Below, piece by piece: positions 28,654 through 37,703 of a stretch of 64,000 bases of DNA. Both the position numbers and the translations under genes were made by a program. The first letter of the stretch is position 1. Every line of letters starts with the position of its first letter. The notes beneath the pieces were generated by a model. It saw only the letters and a program-made list of their open reading frames with translations, was not told where the DNA came from and searched no databases. Origin of the DNA: Arthrobacter sp. ZGTC131 (GTDB lineage Bacteria; Actinomycetota; Actinomycetes; Actinomycetales; Micrococcaceae); NCBI RefSeq assembly GCF_002929275.1, contig NZ_PJIK01000007.1:124001-188000 (forward strand), written 5' to 3'.

Positions 28654-31599
28654 ATGCGGTGGCCTTGGCAACGCGATCGCCCCGAGCGAGGGTTGCAAGC
28701 GTCAGCGCCCGAATTGGAAGCGCATCAGGCGGACCGCCCTCCGGTGCCGCCCGCCGGCTGGGCCTTTCTGCCGCCGCTCCAACGCACTGTCGGCACCATG
28801 GACCTGGCGCACGGTCCTGACCGCTTCGCCGGTTCCCTTGCGGTGTGGGCCAACCCCTCCTTCACGGGACCAATGAGCCACTTGGTAACGGCCGACGCGC
28901 CCGCCGGGGTCATAGACGTCGACGGCGGCGGCACCGGCACGGGGGAGACGTACCGTTCGGAACCGGCAGACCTGACACTCCTGAACCCTGCCCGTTCACG
29001 TCCGGAGGGCGGACTCCCGACGGCGGTGCAGCGCACCTTTTCTGCCGCCGACGCCCCCGATGGAGCTTCTCCGGTGGCGGGAGTGCCGGACGACATTGGG
29101 GTGCTGCACGTCGAAGCGGTTCCGACGCCGACGGCGATGCAGACGGCGGAGGTGGACTTCCAGCCGAAGCCGGACCTGCAGACCACGTCGAATCAGTCAC
29201 TTTTGACCACTCACAGGCCTCCCAACGTGCCCCAGGCGGCGCCTATCCAGCCCACGACACCGGTGCAACGCTCGGCGGCAGACGCTCAACTTTCGCCTCC
29301 GCATCCTCTGGCGGTCCAGCCTCAGAACGCGGAGTCTGCGCAAATTGCCCTTCCAGAAGGGGACCCGGGTGAAACGGCCTCCGGTGTATCGCAAGAGGTT
29401 GAATGGCCCACGTCAGCATGGGACACGGTGGCTCCGACGCGGCCCAACTCTGCTGGCAGCACGTCCGACGGACATGCCACCTACGTGCCGCTGCCTGCCC
29501 CTGCTGCCGTCCAGAGATCTACGGATCGCGGGCCGGACTCACCACGTGCTGCCTCGGAGGCAACGCCGTTCACCTATCCGAGCCGGCTCGGGCTGGGGCG
29601 CCCTTTGTCGTTTTCCCAGCCCGCATCCTCCGAGCACCCTGTACCCCGGGCACCGGATGTGCCAGAAGGGCACTGGCCTGTGCAGCGGATGGTGGCACCC
29701 ATACCCCCCGCCGGCACGGCACCTCGGCCGTCACCGGCCAACCCGGCTTCTGCCGGCGGTCCAGGCGCCGTGAACAGTTCAGGTGCGGACGTCGCCATCA
29801 CAACAGGGGCGGGTTCGGCCGCGCCAATGACGTTCTATCAAAGTTCGGCCGAGACGACACAAGCCGATAACAGCTCAGGAAACGGGGCCCCTGCAGGGGG
29901 CGATGAGGGCACCGGGGAGCAGCAGCCGTCGCCGCCTCCGGCAGACCAATCATCGGCACCTTTGTTGTCGGACGCCTTGTCATCGGCGCCACCGCCGCCG
30001 TCGGGAGATTCCGGCAGGGAGAGGTTCACCCTGCAGGGCGGTCATCCGGAAGGGGCTTTGGACCTTCCGGTCGTATCCCGGCTGAAGGCCGATAAGAACC
30101 TAGAGAACGACGGCGGGCCAACACTCCGGGAGACTGCTGCGTCGCTGCTTCAGCCCGAAGACCCGCACCACGACGTTCCGCACGACTACGTGTCGCCGGA
30201 CAGCTCCGGGACGGCCGCCGGCGCCGGTGGACCAGACCTGTCCAGTAGCTCCGCAGCCGAGGCGCCCGTCCCCAGCCGCGGTCTCGTTGGCGACGAGAGG
30301 GCGGACGGGCCCCCATCGCAAAGCGGGGCGCCATTCCAAGCCGGGATCCCCGTTCAGAGAAGTATCTCTGTCGAAAGGGACACCGGGCCCGGCTGGCCGG
30401 CCGGTACTCGTTCCGTTGCTATTCCAGAAAGCACCGCCGTAGCCGGGAGGGTCCCCGGCTCGAACGGTACACGTCCAATCGGAACCGGGGCGGTGCAGGG
30501 CATGGAATCCGCGGGTTCACAGCAGTCGGATGCGCTGCCCGGGGCGCTCGTCCAGCGTGCGGATCAGGCAGCAGTCGCCATTGTTGCTCCAGGGTCCGCT
30601 TTACGGGCGGGGACTGCTGACGTTCGCGCATCACGGCCGGTGACCCCGGGTTCTACGCCCCTTACCTGGCAACGTATGACGGCGATGCCCCCGGTCGTTC
30701 AGCAACGGCCCGCAGGGGAGACTCCGCCAACCGTCCAGACCGACGCCGGCACCGCTGCTTCCTTGGCCATCGGCGGCGACCCGTCCGGCAGAATCGGCGC
30801 GGACAGAGCCACCGACGCCACGGGCGGTGGCGAACCGGACCGGATGTCCACAGACTTCCCGCCCGAGTCCGGTACGGGCTACCAAACCGGGCCGGCCCGC
30901 CAAACGGAACCGGAGTACGGCGGCGGCCCCGATCTGCCGGGGGTGAGCGAACCGCCCACCTCAAGTGCCGCCGTCGGACGTGTAATTCAGCGGACCCTCA
31001 CTCTGGGCAGGCCGGCAGCGCAAGCCGCGGACGGATCCCCCGCACGAATCCCCTTCGGTGCCGACCGCGCTGCCATGCCGTGGCCGGGTTCCAGTTCACA
31101 TGCCCTCCAACGTATGCCGGCCTTCCCGGGATCCGTTCCGGTCCGTGCAGCCAGCTATCCCGCGACGGCGGCGCTCGCCGGAGCTGCTGATCAAGGCGTT
31201 GTTCATCCGGCTGCTCAGGACCCCGTCACCCTGACGCTCGCGGCGCCGATGCAACAACCGGCGATGGACGGACTGGCCAGCCAGGACCAGGATTTCAACG
31301 TCGCAGTCCAGAGGGACAGCCTGCCCGGGGCGCCCGATGCGGCGGCCCGGCCGGAGGCCGCTCCAGTGACCGCTCCAGAGGCTTCCTCTGCCGTGGAGGC
31401 CAACAGGGACGAGTCTCCCGCAGGGCCCGCTGCGCCGGCATCCGGACGGTCCATGGGGGCGCCAGGCACGGCAGGCGCGGCAACCCCCGACCAGCTGGAG
31501 GAGCTTGCCAAGCGGCTTGCCGGTCCGCTGATCCGCCGCATCAAGGCTGAGATGCTGCTGGACCGCGAGCGCCGCGGCCTGCGCACCGATTCGAATTGA
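28654..31599 (+). CDS. Long disordered eCIS protein with repeated VQR motifs
   Basis: A 981-residue Pro/Ala/Gly/Ser/Thr-rich protein with little predicted order. It has an N-terminal LQRTVG (42-47), about ten scattered V/L-Q-R motifs (AVQRTF, PVQRSA, PVQRMV, PVQRSI, VIQRTL, ALQRMP, AVQRDS and others) and a short, ordered C-terminus (LEELAKRLAGPLIRRIKAEM) that is the conserved part. The gene sits between DUF6760 and the second tube gene, a slot where eCIS loci carry variable long proteins. Candidate roles are tape measure, particle linker or cargo scaffold; none is proven. No signal peptide or membrane helix was seen. It starts 3 bases after the DUF6760 stop. Confidence 0.7.
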   Translation: MRWPWQRDRPERGLQASAPELEAHQADRPPVPPAGWAFLPPLQRTVGTMDLAHGPDRFAGSLAVWANPSFTGPMSHLVTADAPAGVIDVDGGGTGTGETYRSEPADLTLLNPARSRPEGGLPTAVQRTFSAADAPDGASPVAGVPDDIGVLHVEAVPTPTAMQTAEVDFQPKPDLQTTSNQSLLTTHRPPNVPQAAPIQPTTPVQRSAADAQLSPPHPLAVQPQNAESAQIALPEGDPGETASGVSQEVEWPTSAWDTVAPTRPNSAGSTSDGHATYVPLPAPAAVQRSTDRGPDSPRAASEATPFTYPSRLGLGRPLSFSQPASSEHPVPRAPDVPEGHWPVQRMVAPIPPAGTAPRPSPANPASAGGPGAVNSSGADVAITTGAGSAAPMTFYQSSAETTQADNSSGNGAPAGGDEGTGEQQPSPPPADQSSAPLLSDALSSAPPPPSGDSGRERFTLQGGHPEGALDLPVVSRLKADKNLENDGGPTLRETAASLLQPEDPHHDVPHDYVSPDSSGTAAGAGGPDLSSSSAAEAPVPSRGLVGDERADGPPSQSGAPFQAGIPVQRSISVERDTGPGWPAGTRSVAIPESTAVAGRVPGSNGTRPIGTGAVQGMESAGSQQSDALPGALVQRADQAAVAIVAPGSALRAGTADVRASRPVTPGSTPLTWQRMTAMPPVVQQRPAGETPPTVQTDAGTAASLAIGGDPSGRIGADRATDATGGGEPDRMSTDFPPESGTGYQTGPARQTEPEYGGGPDLPGVSEPPTSSAAVGRVIQRTLTLGRPAAQAADGSPARIPFGADRAAMPWPGSSSHALQRMPAFPGSVPVRAASYPATAALAGAADQGVVHPAAQDPVTLTLAAPMQQPAMDGLASQDQDFNVAVQRDSLPGAPDAAARPEAAPVTAPEASSAVEANRDESPAGPAAPASGRSMGAPGTAGAATPDQLEELAKRLAGPLIRRIKAEMLLDRERRGLRTDSN

Positions 31600-31607
31600 G
31601 GAAACCC

Positions 31608-32042
31608 ATGCTGGAGGATGTCGCCACCGCTGTCAGCGTCCAATACATCGTCGCCCTGGACAACGCGGACCTGGGAACGTTTTCCACCTGCGAGGGACTT
31701 GGCTGCGAGGTGGTCATTGAATCCCGGGAGGAGGGCGGCAACAACGCCTTCATCTGGCAGCTGCCCACCCGGCTTAAGTATCCGAACATCACGCTGACCA
31801 GGCCCTTGGGGAAAGACACGGAGAAGATCGCCAAGTGGTTCGCCGACATGGCCTCCGGCTACACCCGCTGCACCGGCATCATCGAGGCGATGACCGGCAA
31901 CGGCACCAAGATTGCCGGCTGGGAACTTTACGACGTCGTTCCCGTGCGGTGGAAGGGGCCCTCCTTCAACCCCGACCAGCCGAAGGTCATCATGGAAACC
32001 CTTGAGATCGCCCACCACGGCTTTGTCTCGAAACTGCGCTGA
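31608..32042 (+). CDS. Inner tube protein 2 (baseplate-proximal)
   Basis: A 144-residue gp19-like tube protein: VQYIVALDNADLGTFSTCEG, GGNNAFIWQLPTRLKYPNIT and a C-terminal VVPVRWKGPSFNPDQPKV. It differs from tube protein 1 and matches the Afp5/Pvc5-type initiator that joins tube to spike. GAGGA lies before ATG 31608. The TTG at 31596 would only add four residues. Confidence 0.92.
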   Translation: MLEDVATAVSVQYIVALDNADLGTFSTCEGLGCEVVIESREEGGNNAFIWQLPTRLKYPNITLTRPLGKDTEKIAKWFADMASGYTRCTGIIEAMTGNGTKIAGWELYDVVPVRWKGPSFNPDQPKVIMETLEIAHHGFVSKLR

Positions 32043-32057
32043 CGGAAGGAACCTGAC

Positions 32058-32906
32058 GTGACCACAGTTGCAATCCCTGCGCCCGCCAAGAGCGCGGCCG
32101 GGGCCGCCAGTCCTGCCGCAGCCGCCGCTGCCGGCGGTTCGTCCGGCCGCGGCGGCGAGGAGGCGCTCAAACTTTCGCACGCGTACCTGGAGCTGTTTGA
32201 ACCCTCCAAGGACGGGTCACTGGATAAACCCGGCCCGCAGTTCGGGCGGATCGATTTCCAGTTCAACCCCAAAGAACTCACCATGGGCAAGTCAGCCTCT
32301 TGGGCGCGCCAAACGGCCAAGGCCAACGGGAAGGCCGGTGCGCCGCAATACAAGGGGCCGATGCCCTCCAAACTGGCCTTGGAAATGTTCTTTGATGCCT
32401 CGGGGAAGCAGGATGACGCGGTGGTCCAGCGTGTCGAGAAGCTGTTCTCGTGCTGTGCACCCACCGATGCGTCGCTGAAGCAGAACAAGGGCTCGCCTCC
32501 CTGGGTGCTGTTCCGATGGGGCAAGCTCACGGGCTTCCTGGCCTACGTATCCAGCGTGCAGGTCAAGTACACGCTCTTCACGGCCGCAGGACTGCCCGTC
32601 CGTGCCACGTGCACCGTCACGCTGGAAGAGATATCCGGAGACCCGCCCAAGCAGAACCCCAGTTCCGGCGGGCTGGTGCCGCGGCGGCTCCACGTGCTGG
32701 TGGAGGGGGACACCCTGGCGGGGATCGCCTACCGCGAATACGGCGATGCGTCACTGTGGCGGGCGGTGGCTGCGGCGAACGGCATCGACGACCCGATGCG
32801 GCTGCGGCCCGGCAACTCCGTCATGCTGCCGGCCGTGGACGAGCTGCCGCCCGGAGACCTGGCCAACGCCGTCGGGCGGGTGCGGGAGGTGGTCCGTGGC
32901 GCATAG
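32058..32906 (+). CDS. LysM-domain baseplate protein (gp53/Afp7-like)
   Basis: A 282-residue protein. The N-terminus has a low-complexity Ala/Gly stretch, then a beta-rich domain (AYLELFEPSKDG, GRIDFQFNPKELTMGKSASW) typical of CIS tube-associated proteins. The C-terminal LysM is LHVLVEGDTLAGIAYREYGD then LWRAVAAANGIDDPMRLRPG (about residues 212-262). It clamps the spike-tube junction in known systems. GTG 32058 follows GGAAGGAA. It overlaps the spike gene by 11 bases. Confidence 0.88.
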   Translation: MTTVAIPAPAKSAAGAASPAAAAAAGGSSGRGGEEALKLSHAYLELFEPSKDGSLDKPGPQFGRIDFQFNPKELTMGKSASWARQTAKANGKAGAPQYKGPMPSKLALEMFFDASGKQDDAVVQRVEKLFSCCAPTDASLKQNKGSPPWVLFRWGKLTGFLAYVSSVQVKYTLFTAAGLPVRATCTVTLEEISGDPPKQNPSSGGLVPRRLHVLVEGDTLAGIAYREYGDASLWRAVAAANGIDDPMRLRPGNSVMLPAVDELPPGDLANAVGRVREVVRGA

Positions 32907-34716
32907 TGAGGAGTTCAGCAACATGTTGCTGGTGGAGGTGGCCGGCAGGCCGCTCCCGCCGGATGTTGCCGCGCGGCTGGTGGCCGGCTACATCGATGAC
33001 AGCAGCAACGTTCCGGACCTCTTCCTGCTCCGCTTCAGCGATGAATACTCCACCGTCCTGGAGAAGGCAGGCTTCAGCATCGGGGTACCCGTGAAGCTGT
33101 CCGTACAACAGAGCGGCCCGGGAGGTCCCGTCCCGCTGCTCTCCGGCGAAGTGACGGCGCTGGAAACAGAAATGGACCACGAAGGCCTGTACACAATCGT
33201 CCGGGGCCTGGATCACTCCCACCGGCTGTTCCGCGGGCGGCGCGTTGAAGCCTACCTTCAGAGCACAGCCGCGGACATCGTCCGGAAGGTGGCCCAGCGC
33301 GCGGGAATCAAGGCGGGCACCATCGCCGCGAAGGGCCCCGTCCTCCAGCACGTGGCACAGGACGGCATCAACGACTGGGACTTCCTGCACCGGCTCGCCG
33401 TCGAATCAGGGGTGGTCCTTTCCGTGTCCGGCGGTGAACTGCATTTCACGCCGTCGACGGACTCAGCGACGGCGCCCGCAGGCGCTGGCGGGGCAAAGGA
33501 GGACCCCCTGGTCCTTGAGCGGGGGGTCAACCTCGTGGCGCTGCGCGGCACAGTCACTTCCGCGGACCAAGTCCCCGACGTGGAAGTCCGGGGTTGGGAC
33601 GTCGCCGCAAAAAAAGCGATTGTGGCCGTCGCGCAGGCGCAGACGCGCAGTGCCAAATTGCCGGATGTGGACCCGGCCGCCCTCGCCAAGAAGTTCGGAA
33701 GCCCCCGCTACGTCGCTCCTCCAACGGCCTTTGACCAGGCGGCACAATGCGATGCCGCGGCAGCCTCCATCGCCTCCCGCCTTGGCGGCGCCTTCGCGGA
33801 ACTGGAAGGCCTAGCCCGGGGCAACCCCAAACTGCGGGCCGGTACCGCCGTGGTGCTCAAGGGTGCCGGCAAGCCCTTCGACGGCCGGTACACGCTGAGC
33901 TCATCCCGGCACGAATTCAGCCCGGATACCGGGTACCTCACAACGTTCGCCGTCAGCCACGAATCCGAGCGCTCCCTCTACGGGGTGGCCGTCGGGGGCG
34001 ACAGCCGTGGCGCCGTGCCGGGGGTGGTCAATGCCGTCGTGACGGCGGCGAAGGACCCGGAAAACCAAGGCAGGGTCAAGGTGAAATTCCCGGTGCTGTC
34101 CGACAACTACGAAAGCTGGTGGGCCCGCACCGTCCAGGCCGGGGCGGGGGCCTCGCGCGGCGCCGTCGTCCTCCCTGAAGTGGGGGACGAGGTCCTGGTG
34201 GCTTTCGGCCACGGCAGCTTCCAGCAGCCGTTCGTCCTCGGCGGCCTGTACAACGGCCAGGACAAACCGGACAAACCTTGGGCAGACCACGTGGGCTCGA
34301 CCGACGGCGCCGTTACACGGCGCGCGTTTGTCTCCCGCACCGGAATGATCGTGGAGTTCGTCGAATCCCCGGACGGCGAAAAGCTCACGGTGAGCACCAG
34401 CGGCGGCAAACAGAAGATCTCGCTCGTCCAGAAACCGGACGCCGCAATCGAGATTCTCTCGGAAGGACCCGTAAGCGTGACAGCCAAGAAGGACGTTGCC
34501 GTGACGACGTCGACCGGCGCCGTAACCATCAAAGGCAAGAAGGTGACGGTGGAAGCACTCTCGGAACTCGAACTGAAGGGTGCCACGGTGAAGATCTCCG
34601 GCAGTGCGTCCGCCGAACTGAAAGCCCCGAGCGTCAAGGTGGCCGGGGACGCGACGGCGGAACTCTCCGGCGGCGCGACGACCACCGTCAAGGGCGGTCT
34701 GGTCCGCATCAACTGA
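32896..34716 (+). CDS. Central spike protein (VgrG/gpV-like)
   Basis: A 606-residue spike: an N-terminal gpD/gp27-like ring domain (LLSGEVTALETEMDHEGLYT, TIVRGLDHSHRLFRGR), an OB-fold gp5 domain (PGVVNAVVTAAKDPENQGRV, about residues 373-450, then VVLPEVGDEVLVAFGHG) and a C-terminal beta-helix of short repeats (TTSTGAVTIKGKKVTVEALS, ATVKISGSASAELKAPSVKV). The tip would be capped by the PAAR protein encoded at 15818. GTG 32896 sits behind GGGAGG and overlaps the LysM gene. Upstream in-frame sequence is an out-of-frame reading of that gene. Confidence 0.93.
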   Translation: MAHSEEFSNMLLVEVAGRPLPPDVAARLVAGYIDDSSNVPDLFLLRFSDEYSTVLEKAGFSIGVPVKLSVQQSGPGGPVPLLSGEVTALETEMDHEGLYTIVRGLDHSHRLFRGRRVEAYLQSTAADIVRKVAQRAGIKAGTIAAKGPVLQHVAQDGINDWDFLHRLAVESGVVLSVSGGELHFTPSTDSATAPAGAGGAKEDPLVLERGVNLVALRGTVTSADQVPDVEVRGWDVAAKKAIVAVAQAQTRSAKLPDVDPAALAKKFGSPRYVAPPTAFDQAAQCDAAAASIASRLGGAFAELEGLARGNPKLRAGTAVVLKGAGKPFDGRYTLSSSRHEFSPDTGYLTTFAVSHESERSLYGVAVGGDSRGAVPGVVNAVVTAAKDPENQGRVKVKFPVLSDNYESWWARTVQAGAGASRGAVVLPEVGDEVLVAFGHGSFQQPFVLGGLYNGQDKPDKPWADHVGSTDGAVTRRAFVSRTGMIVEFVESPDGEKLTVSTSGGKQKISLVQKPDAAIEILSEGPVSVTAKKDVAVTTSTGAVTIKGKKVTVEALSELELKGATVKISGSASAELKAPSVKVAGDATAELSGGATTTVKGGLVRIN

Positions 34717-34759
34717 GTCTGGCCGCAGGGTTCGCCGAACAACGACAGGAGGCAGCGAG

Positions 34760-35173
34760 GTGGGACAGGAGTTCATAGGCGCCGGGTGGGCATTCCCGCT
34801 GCGGACCGACCGGACCGGCAGCATTGCGCTGGTCCGTGATCAGCGCGAAATTGAGGAGAGCATCCACCTCATCCTGGCAACATCCCCGGGAGAGCGGCCG
34901 ATGCGGCCTGAGTTCGGCTGCTCAGTCCACGATTACGTCTTCGCGCCCGCCGACGCAGCAACGGCCGGAGACATTGCCTACGCCGTCCGCGTGGCCCTGG
35001 ACCGCTGGGAGCCGCGAATCACCCTTGAGAACGTGATCGTCAACTTCGACGGCGCGGACGCGGGGGTGCTCCTCATCGACGTGCAGTACACGATCAGGGG
35101 CACCAACGATCCGCGCAACCTTGTCTTCCCCTTCTATGTCATCCCGCGCAACGGCGAGGAGGCCGCTTCATAA
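34760..35173 (+). CDS. gp25/GPW baseplate wedge protein
   Basis: A 137-residue GPW_gp25 family protein: IEESIHLILATSPGERPMRP and EFGCSVHDYVF are the conserved core, with the E-R-x-M-x-P-E-F-G signature. It nucleates sheath assembly at the baseplate. GTG 34760 follows GGAGGCAGCGAG. Its TAA shares one base with the ATG of the next gene (TAATG), so expression is coupled. Confidence 0.93.
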   Translation: MGQEFIGAGWAFPLRTDRTGSIALVRDQREIEESIHLILATSPGERPMRPEFGCSVHDYVFAPADAATAGDIAYAVRVALDRWEPRITLENVIVNFDGADAGVLLIDVQYTIRGTNDPRNLVFPFYVIPRNGEEAAS

Positions 35174-37122
35174 TGCTCCCTTCACCCAATCTTGATGACC
35201 GCCGCTTCCAGGACCTGGTGGACGACGCCAAGCGCATGGTGGCGCACTATTGCCCCGAGTGGACTGACCACAATGTCTCCGATCCGGGCGTAACCCTCAT
35301 TGAGACTTTCGCCTTCATGGTGGACGAGCTCTTCTACCGGCTGAACCGCGTACCCGACCGCCTTTACGTCGCCTTTCTCGAGCTCCTCGGGGTCACTCTT
35401 CACCCCCCGACGGCGGCGTCCGTCGAGCTCCTGATGAGGTTGTCCGCTCCGCAGCCGGACGCCGTCGTCATCCCGAAAGGGACCGAGGCTTCGACGCGGC
35501 GCACGGAGGAAGAAGAGGCAGTCGTTTTCGCGACGACCCGTGAGCTGACGGTGCCGCCGCGCCGGCTGGCCCATGTCATGACGCAAGGCTGCGGCGGGGC
35601 AGCGGTGCCGCGCACGGAAGCATTGCGCGGCGACGGCAGCTTCCCCTGCTTCGGGACGCCGCCCGCGCCTGGCGACGTGATGCTGCTGGGCTTGAACGAC
35701 GCGGCTCCCTCATGTGCTGTTGTGCTCCGGTTCGAGTGCGAGGTCCGGGGCGTGGGCGTTAACCCCAGCAACCCCCCGCTCGTGTGGGAGGCATGGGACG
35801 GAAGCGCCTGGGTGTCGTGCGATCTGGACAGCGACGGGACTGGCGGCCTGAACCGGCCAGGAGATGTGGTGATTCATTTGCCGCATCGGCATTCCCCATC
35901 TGTTCAGGGCGGTGCGCGGGCAGGCTGGCTCCGCTGCCGTGTGGTGGAGCCGCTTGCCGGTTATCCGTCTTACAGCGCTTCTCCGACGGTGGGTTCTGCG
36001 AGCGCCTTTACGATCGGCGGCTCAGTTCCGGCCATCCACGCCGAGACGATCTACGACGAAGTTGTGGGGATGTCAGAAGGCGTTCCGGGGCAGTCGTTCG
36101 AACTGGGCCGCCGTCCCGTACTGCCGGGCGGTGACGACTTCATTGTCGAGGTCGCCGCGGGCTCCGGCTGGGAGACCTGGACCGAGGTTGACTCGTTTGC
36201 CGGGTCGGCTCACGACGACCGCGTGGTGGTGCTGGACCGCACGTCAGGCATACTGCGTTTTCCCCCCGCCGTGCGGGAGCCGGACGGTTCTCTTCGGAGC
36301 TATGGGGCCGTGCCGCCTGCCGGCAGCCCGATACGTGTTCCGAACTACAGAACGGGCGGCGGCCCAAGAGGAAACGTCGCCGCCCGGGCCCTGTCCGTGT
36401 TGCGCTCCTCCATTCCCTTCGTCAACAGCGTGGAGAACCGTCGCGCCGCACACGGCGGGGTTGCCGGGGAAACCATCGAGCAGGCGAAGGAGCGCGGACC
36501 CCTCGCGTTGCGCACCCGGGACCGGGCCATCACCGCCGAGGATTATGAACAGCTCGCGAAGCGTGCCGCCCCGGACATCGCACGCGTCCGATGCATTCCG
36601 GCGGTTTCCCCCGAAGAGGCAGGTGGCGTAAGGATCCTGGTGGTTCCCGCAGCGGTTCCGGACAAGGACAACCGGCTGACGTTTAGTGATCTGGTGCCGG
36701 ACGCCGAGACGCTCGCCGAGGTCGCCGCCTACCTGGACGAGCGCCGACCCGTCGGGGCGCGGGTGCTGGTGGAACCGCCGTTCTACCGCGGCGTGACCGT
36801 CGTCGCGCAGCTGACAGCCCGTCCGCGGGTCTCACCAGGGCGTCTGCGTGCAGAGGCTCTGCGGGCGCTGTACAGCTACTTCGACCCGATCCGGGGCGGT
36901 CCCGACGGTGAAGGGTGGCCGTTCGGCCGTCCCGTGCACGCCGGCGAAGTGCACGCCGTCCTTCAGGGCCTGACCGGAACCGAGATCGTCGACGATGTCC
37001 GCGTTTTCGCCGCTGATCCGCTGACAGGGAAGCGGGGCGAGCCGCAGCAGCGCATCGACGTGAACCGGAACGCGCTGGTCTTTTCGTTCGATCACCAGGT
37101 CCGCGTTTCGGAAGGGGCCTGA
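35173..37122 (+). CDS. Baseplate J-like wedge protein
   Basis: A 649-residue baseplate protein of the gpJ/Afp11 type. N-terminal signatures are DDRRFQDLVDDAKRMVAHYC and TDHNVSDPGVTLIETFAFMV. The C-terminal half has TRDRAITAEDYEQLAKRAAP and the RPVGARVLVEPPFYRGVTVV domain. It forms the wedge ring around the spike with gp25 and the next gene. Length fits the actinobacterial Afp11 homologues. Confidence 0.93.
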   Translation: MLPSPNLDDRRFQDLVDDAKRMVAHYCPEWTDHNVSDPGVTLIETFAFMVDELFYRLNRVPDRLYVAFLELLGVTLHPPTAASVELLMRLSAPQPDAVVIPKGTEASTRRTEEEEAVVFATTRELTVPPRRLAHVMTQGCGGAAVPRTEALRGDGSFPCFGTPPAPGDVMLLGLNDAAPSCAVVLRFECEVRGVGVNPSNPPLVWEAWDGSAWVSCDLDSDGTGGLNRPGDVVIHLPHRHSPSVQGGARAGWLRCRVVEPLAGYPSYSASPTVGSASAFTIGGSVPAIHAETIYDEVVGMSEGVPGQSFELGRRPVLPGGDDFIVEVAAGSGWETWTEVDSFAGSAHDDRVVVLDRTSGILRFPPAVREPDGSLRSYGAVPPAGSPIRVPNYRTGGGPRGNVAARALSVLRSSIPFVNSVENRRAAHGGVAGETIEQAKERGPLALRTRDRAITAEDYEQLAKRAAPDIARVRCIPAVSPEEAGGVRILVVPAAVPDKDNRLTFSDLVPDAETLAEVAAYLDERRPVGARVLVEPPFYRGVTVVAQLTARPRVSPGRLRAEALRALYSYFDPIRGGPDGEGWPFGRPVHAGEVHAVLQGLTGTEIVDDVRVFAADPLTGKRGEPQQRIDVNRNALVFSFDHQVRVSEGA

Positions 37123-37123
37123 G

Positions 37124-37693
37124 ATGCGCGGCATGGTGGACGGGCTGGGCAGTGCCGTTCCGTTGGCCACCCGCCTCCCGGCGGTCCTGCAGGAGGACGC
37201 CTTCCTCCAGCGGTTCCTGCTGGCCTTCGACGACGCCCTAGCCCCGGTGTTCACCACTTTGGACGGCCTGGCATGTTACCTGGATCCGCGCTTGGCCCCC
37301 GAGGATTTCCTGGACTGGCTGGCCGATTGGGTTGGCGTGAGGGTGAATGATTCCTGGTCCACGGCTCAGCGGCGGGACGTGATTGCCCATGCAGCGACAA
37401 TTCACCGGCGCCGCGGCACGGTCCCTGGCCTGGCTGATGCCGTGCGAGTGGCTGTCGGCGGTGTCCGGGACGTGCGGATAGGGGACAGCGGCGGTGCGGC
37501 TTGGTCCCAATCCCCGGGCGCGGAATTGCCGGGCCATGCCACTGCAAAGCTGCACGTAACGGTGTACGCCGCCTCCGTGGAGGCAGTCAGCCTGACACGG
37601 TTGGAGGGCATCATCAGCTCGGTGAAGCCGGCCCACGTTCCCCACACCGTCGAGGTCCTCACCTCGGCTGTTCCTTCCCCCGACGATTCCTGA
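37124..37693 (+). CDS. Phage tail protein I-like baseplate protein
   Basis: A 189-residue tail protein I (gpI/Afp12-like): ATRLPAVLQEDAFLQRFLLA, LDPRLAPEDFLDWLADWVGV and TAQRRDVIAHAATIHRRRGT. These completely match the P2 gpI-like pattern that partners baseplate J. The start is 1 base after the previous stop. In Afp this position is followed by the tail-fibre gene; here it is followed by a zinc-ribbon protein instead. Confidence 0.9.
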   Translation: MRGMVDGLGSAVPLATRLPAVLQEDAFLQRFLLAFDDALAPVFTTLDGLACYLDPRLAPEDFLDWLADWVGVRVNDSWSTAQRRDVIAHAATIHRRRGTVPGLADAVRVAVGGVRDVRIGDSGGAAWSQSPGAELPGHATAKLHVTVYAASVEAVSLTRLEGIISSVKPAHVPHTVEVLTSAVPSPDDS

Positions 37694-37703
37694 GGAGCAG
37701 GCG

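Noticed and set aside
32602-32895. Longer start for the spike gene
   Set aside because: It is an out-of-frame reading of the LysM gene, and a GTG with GGGAGG lies at 32896.
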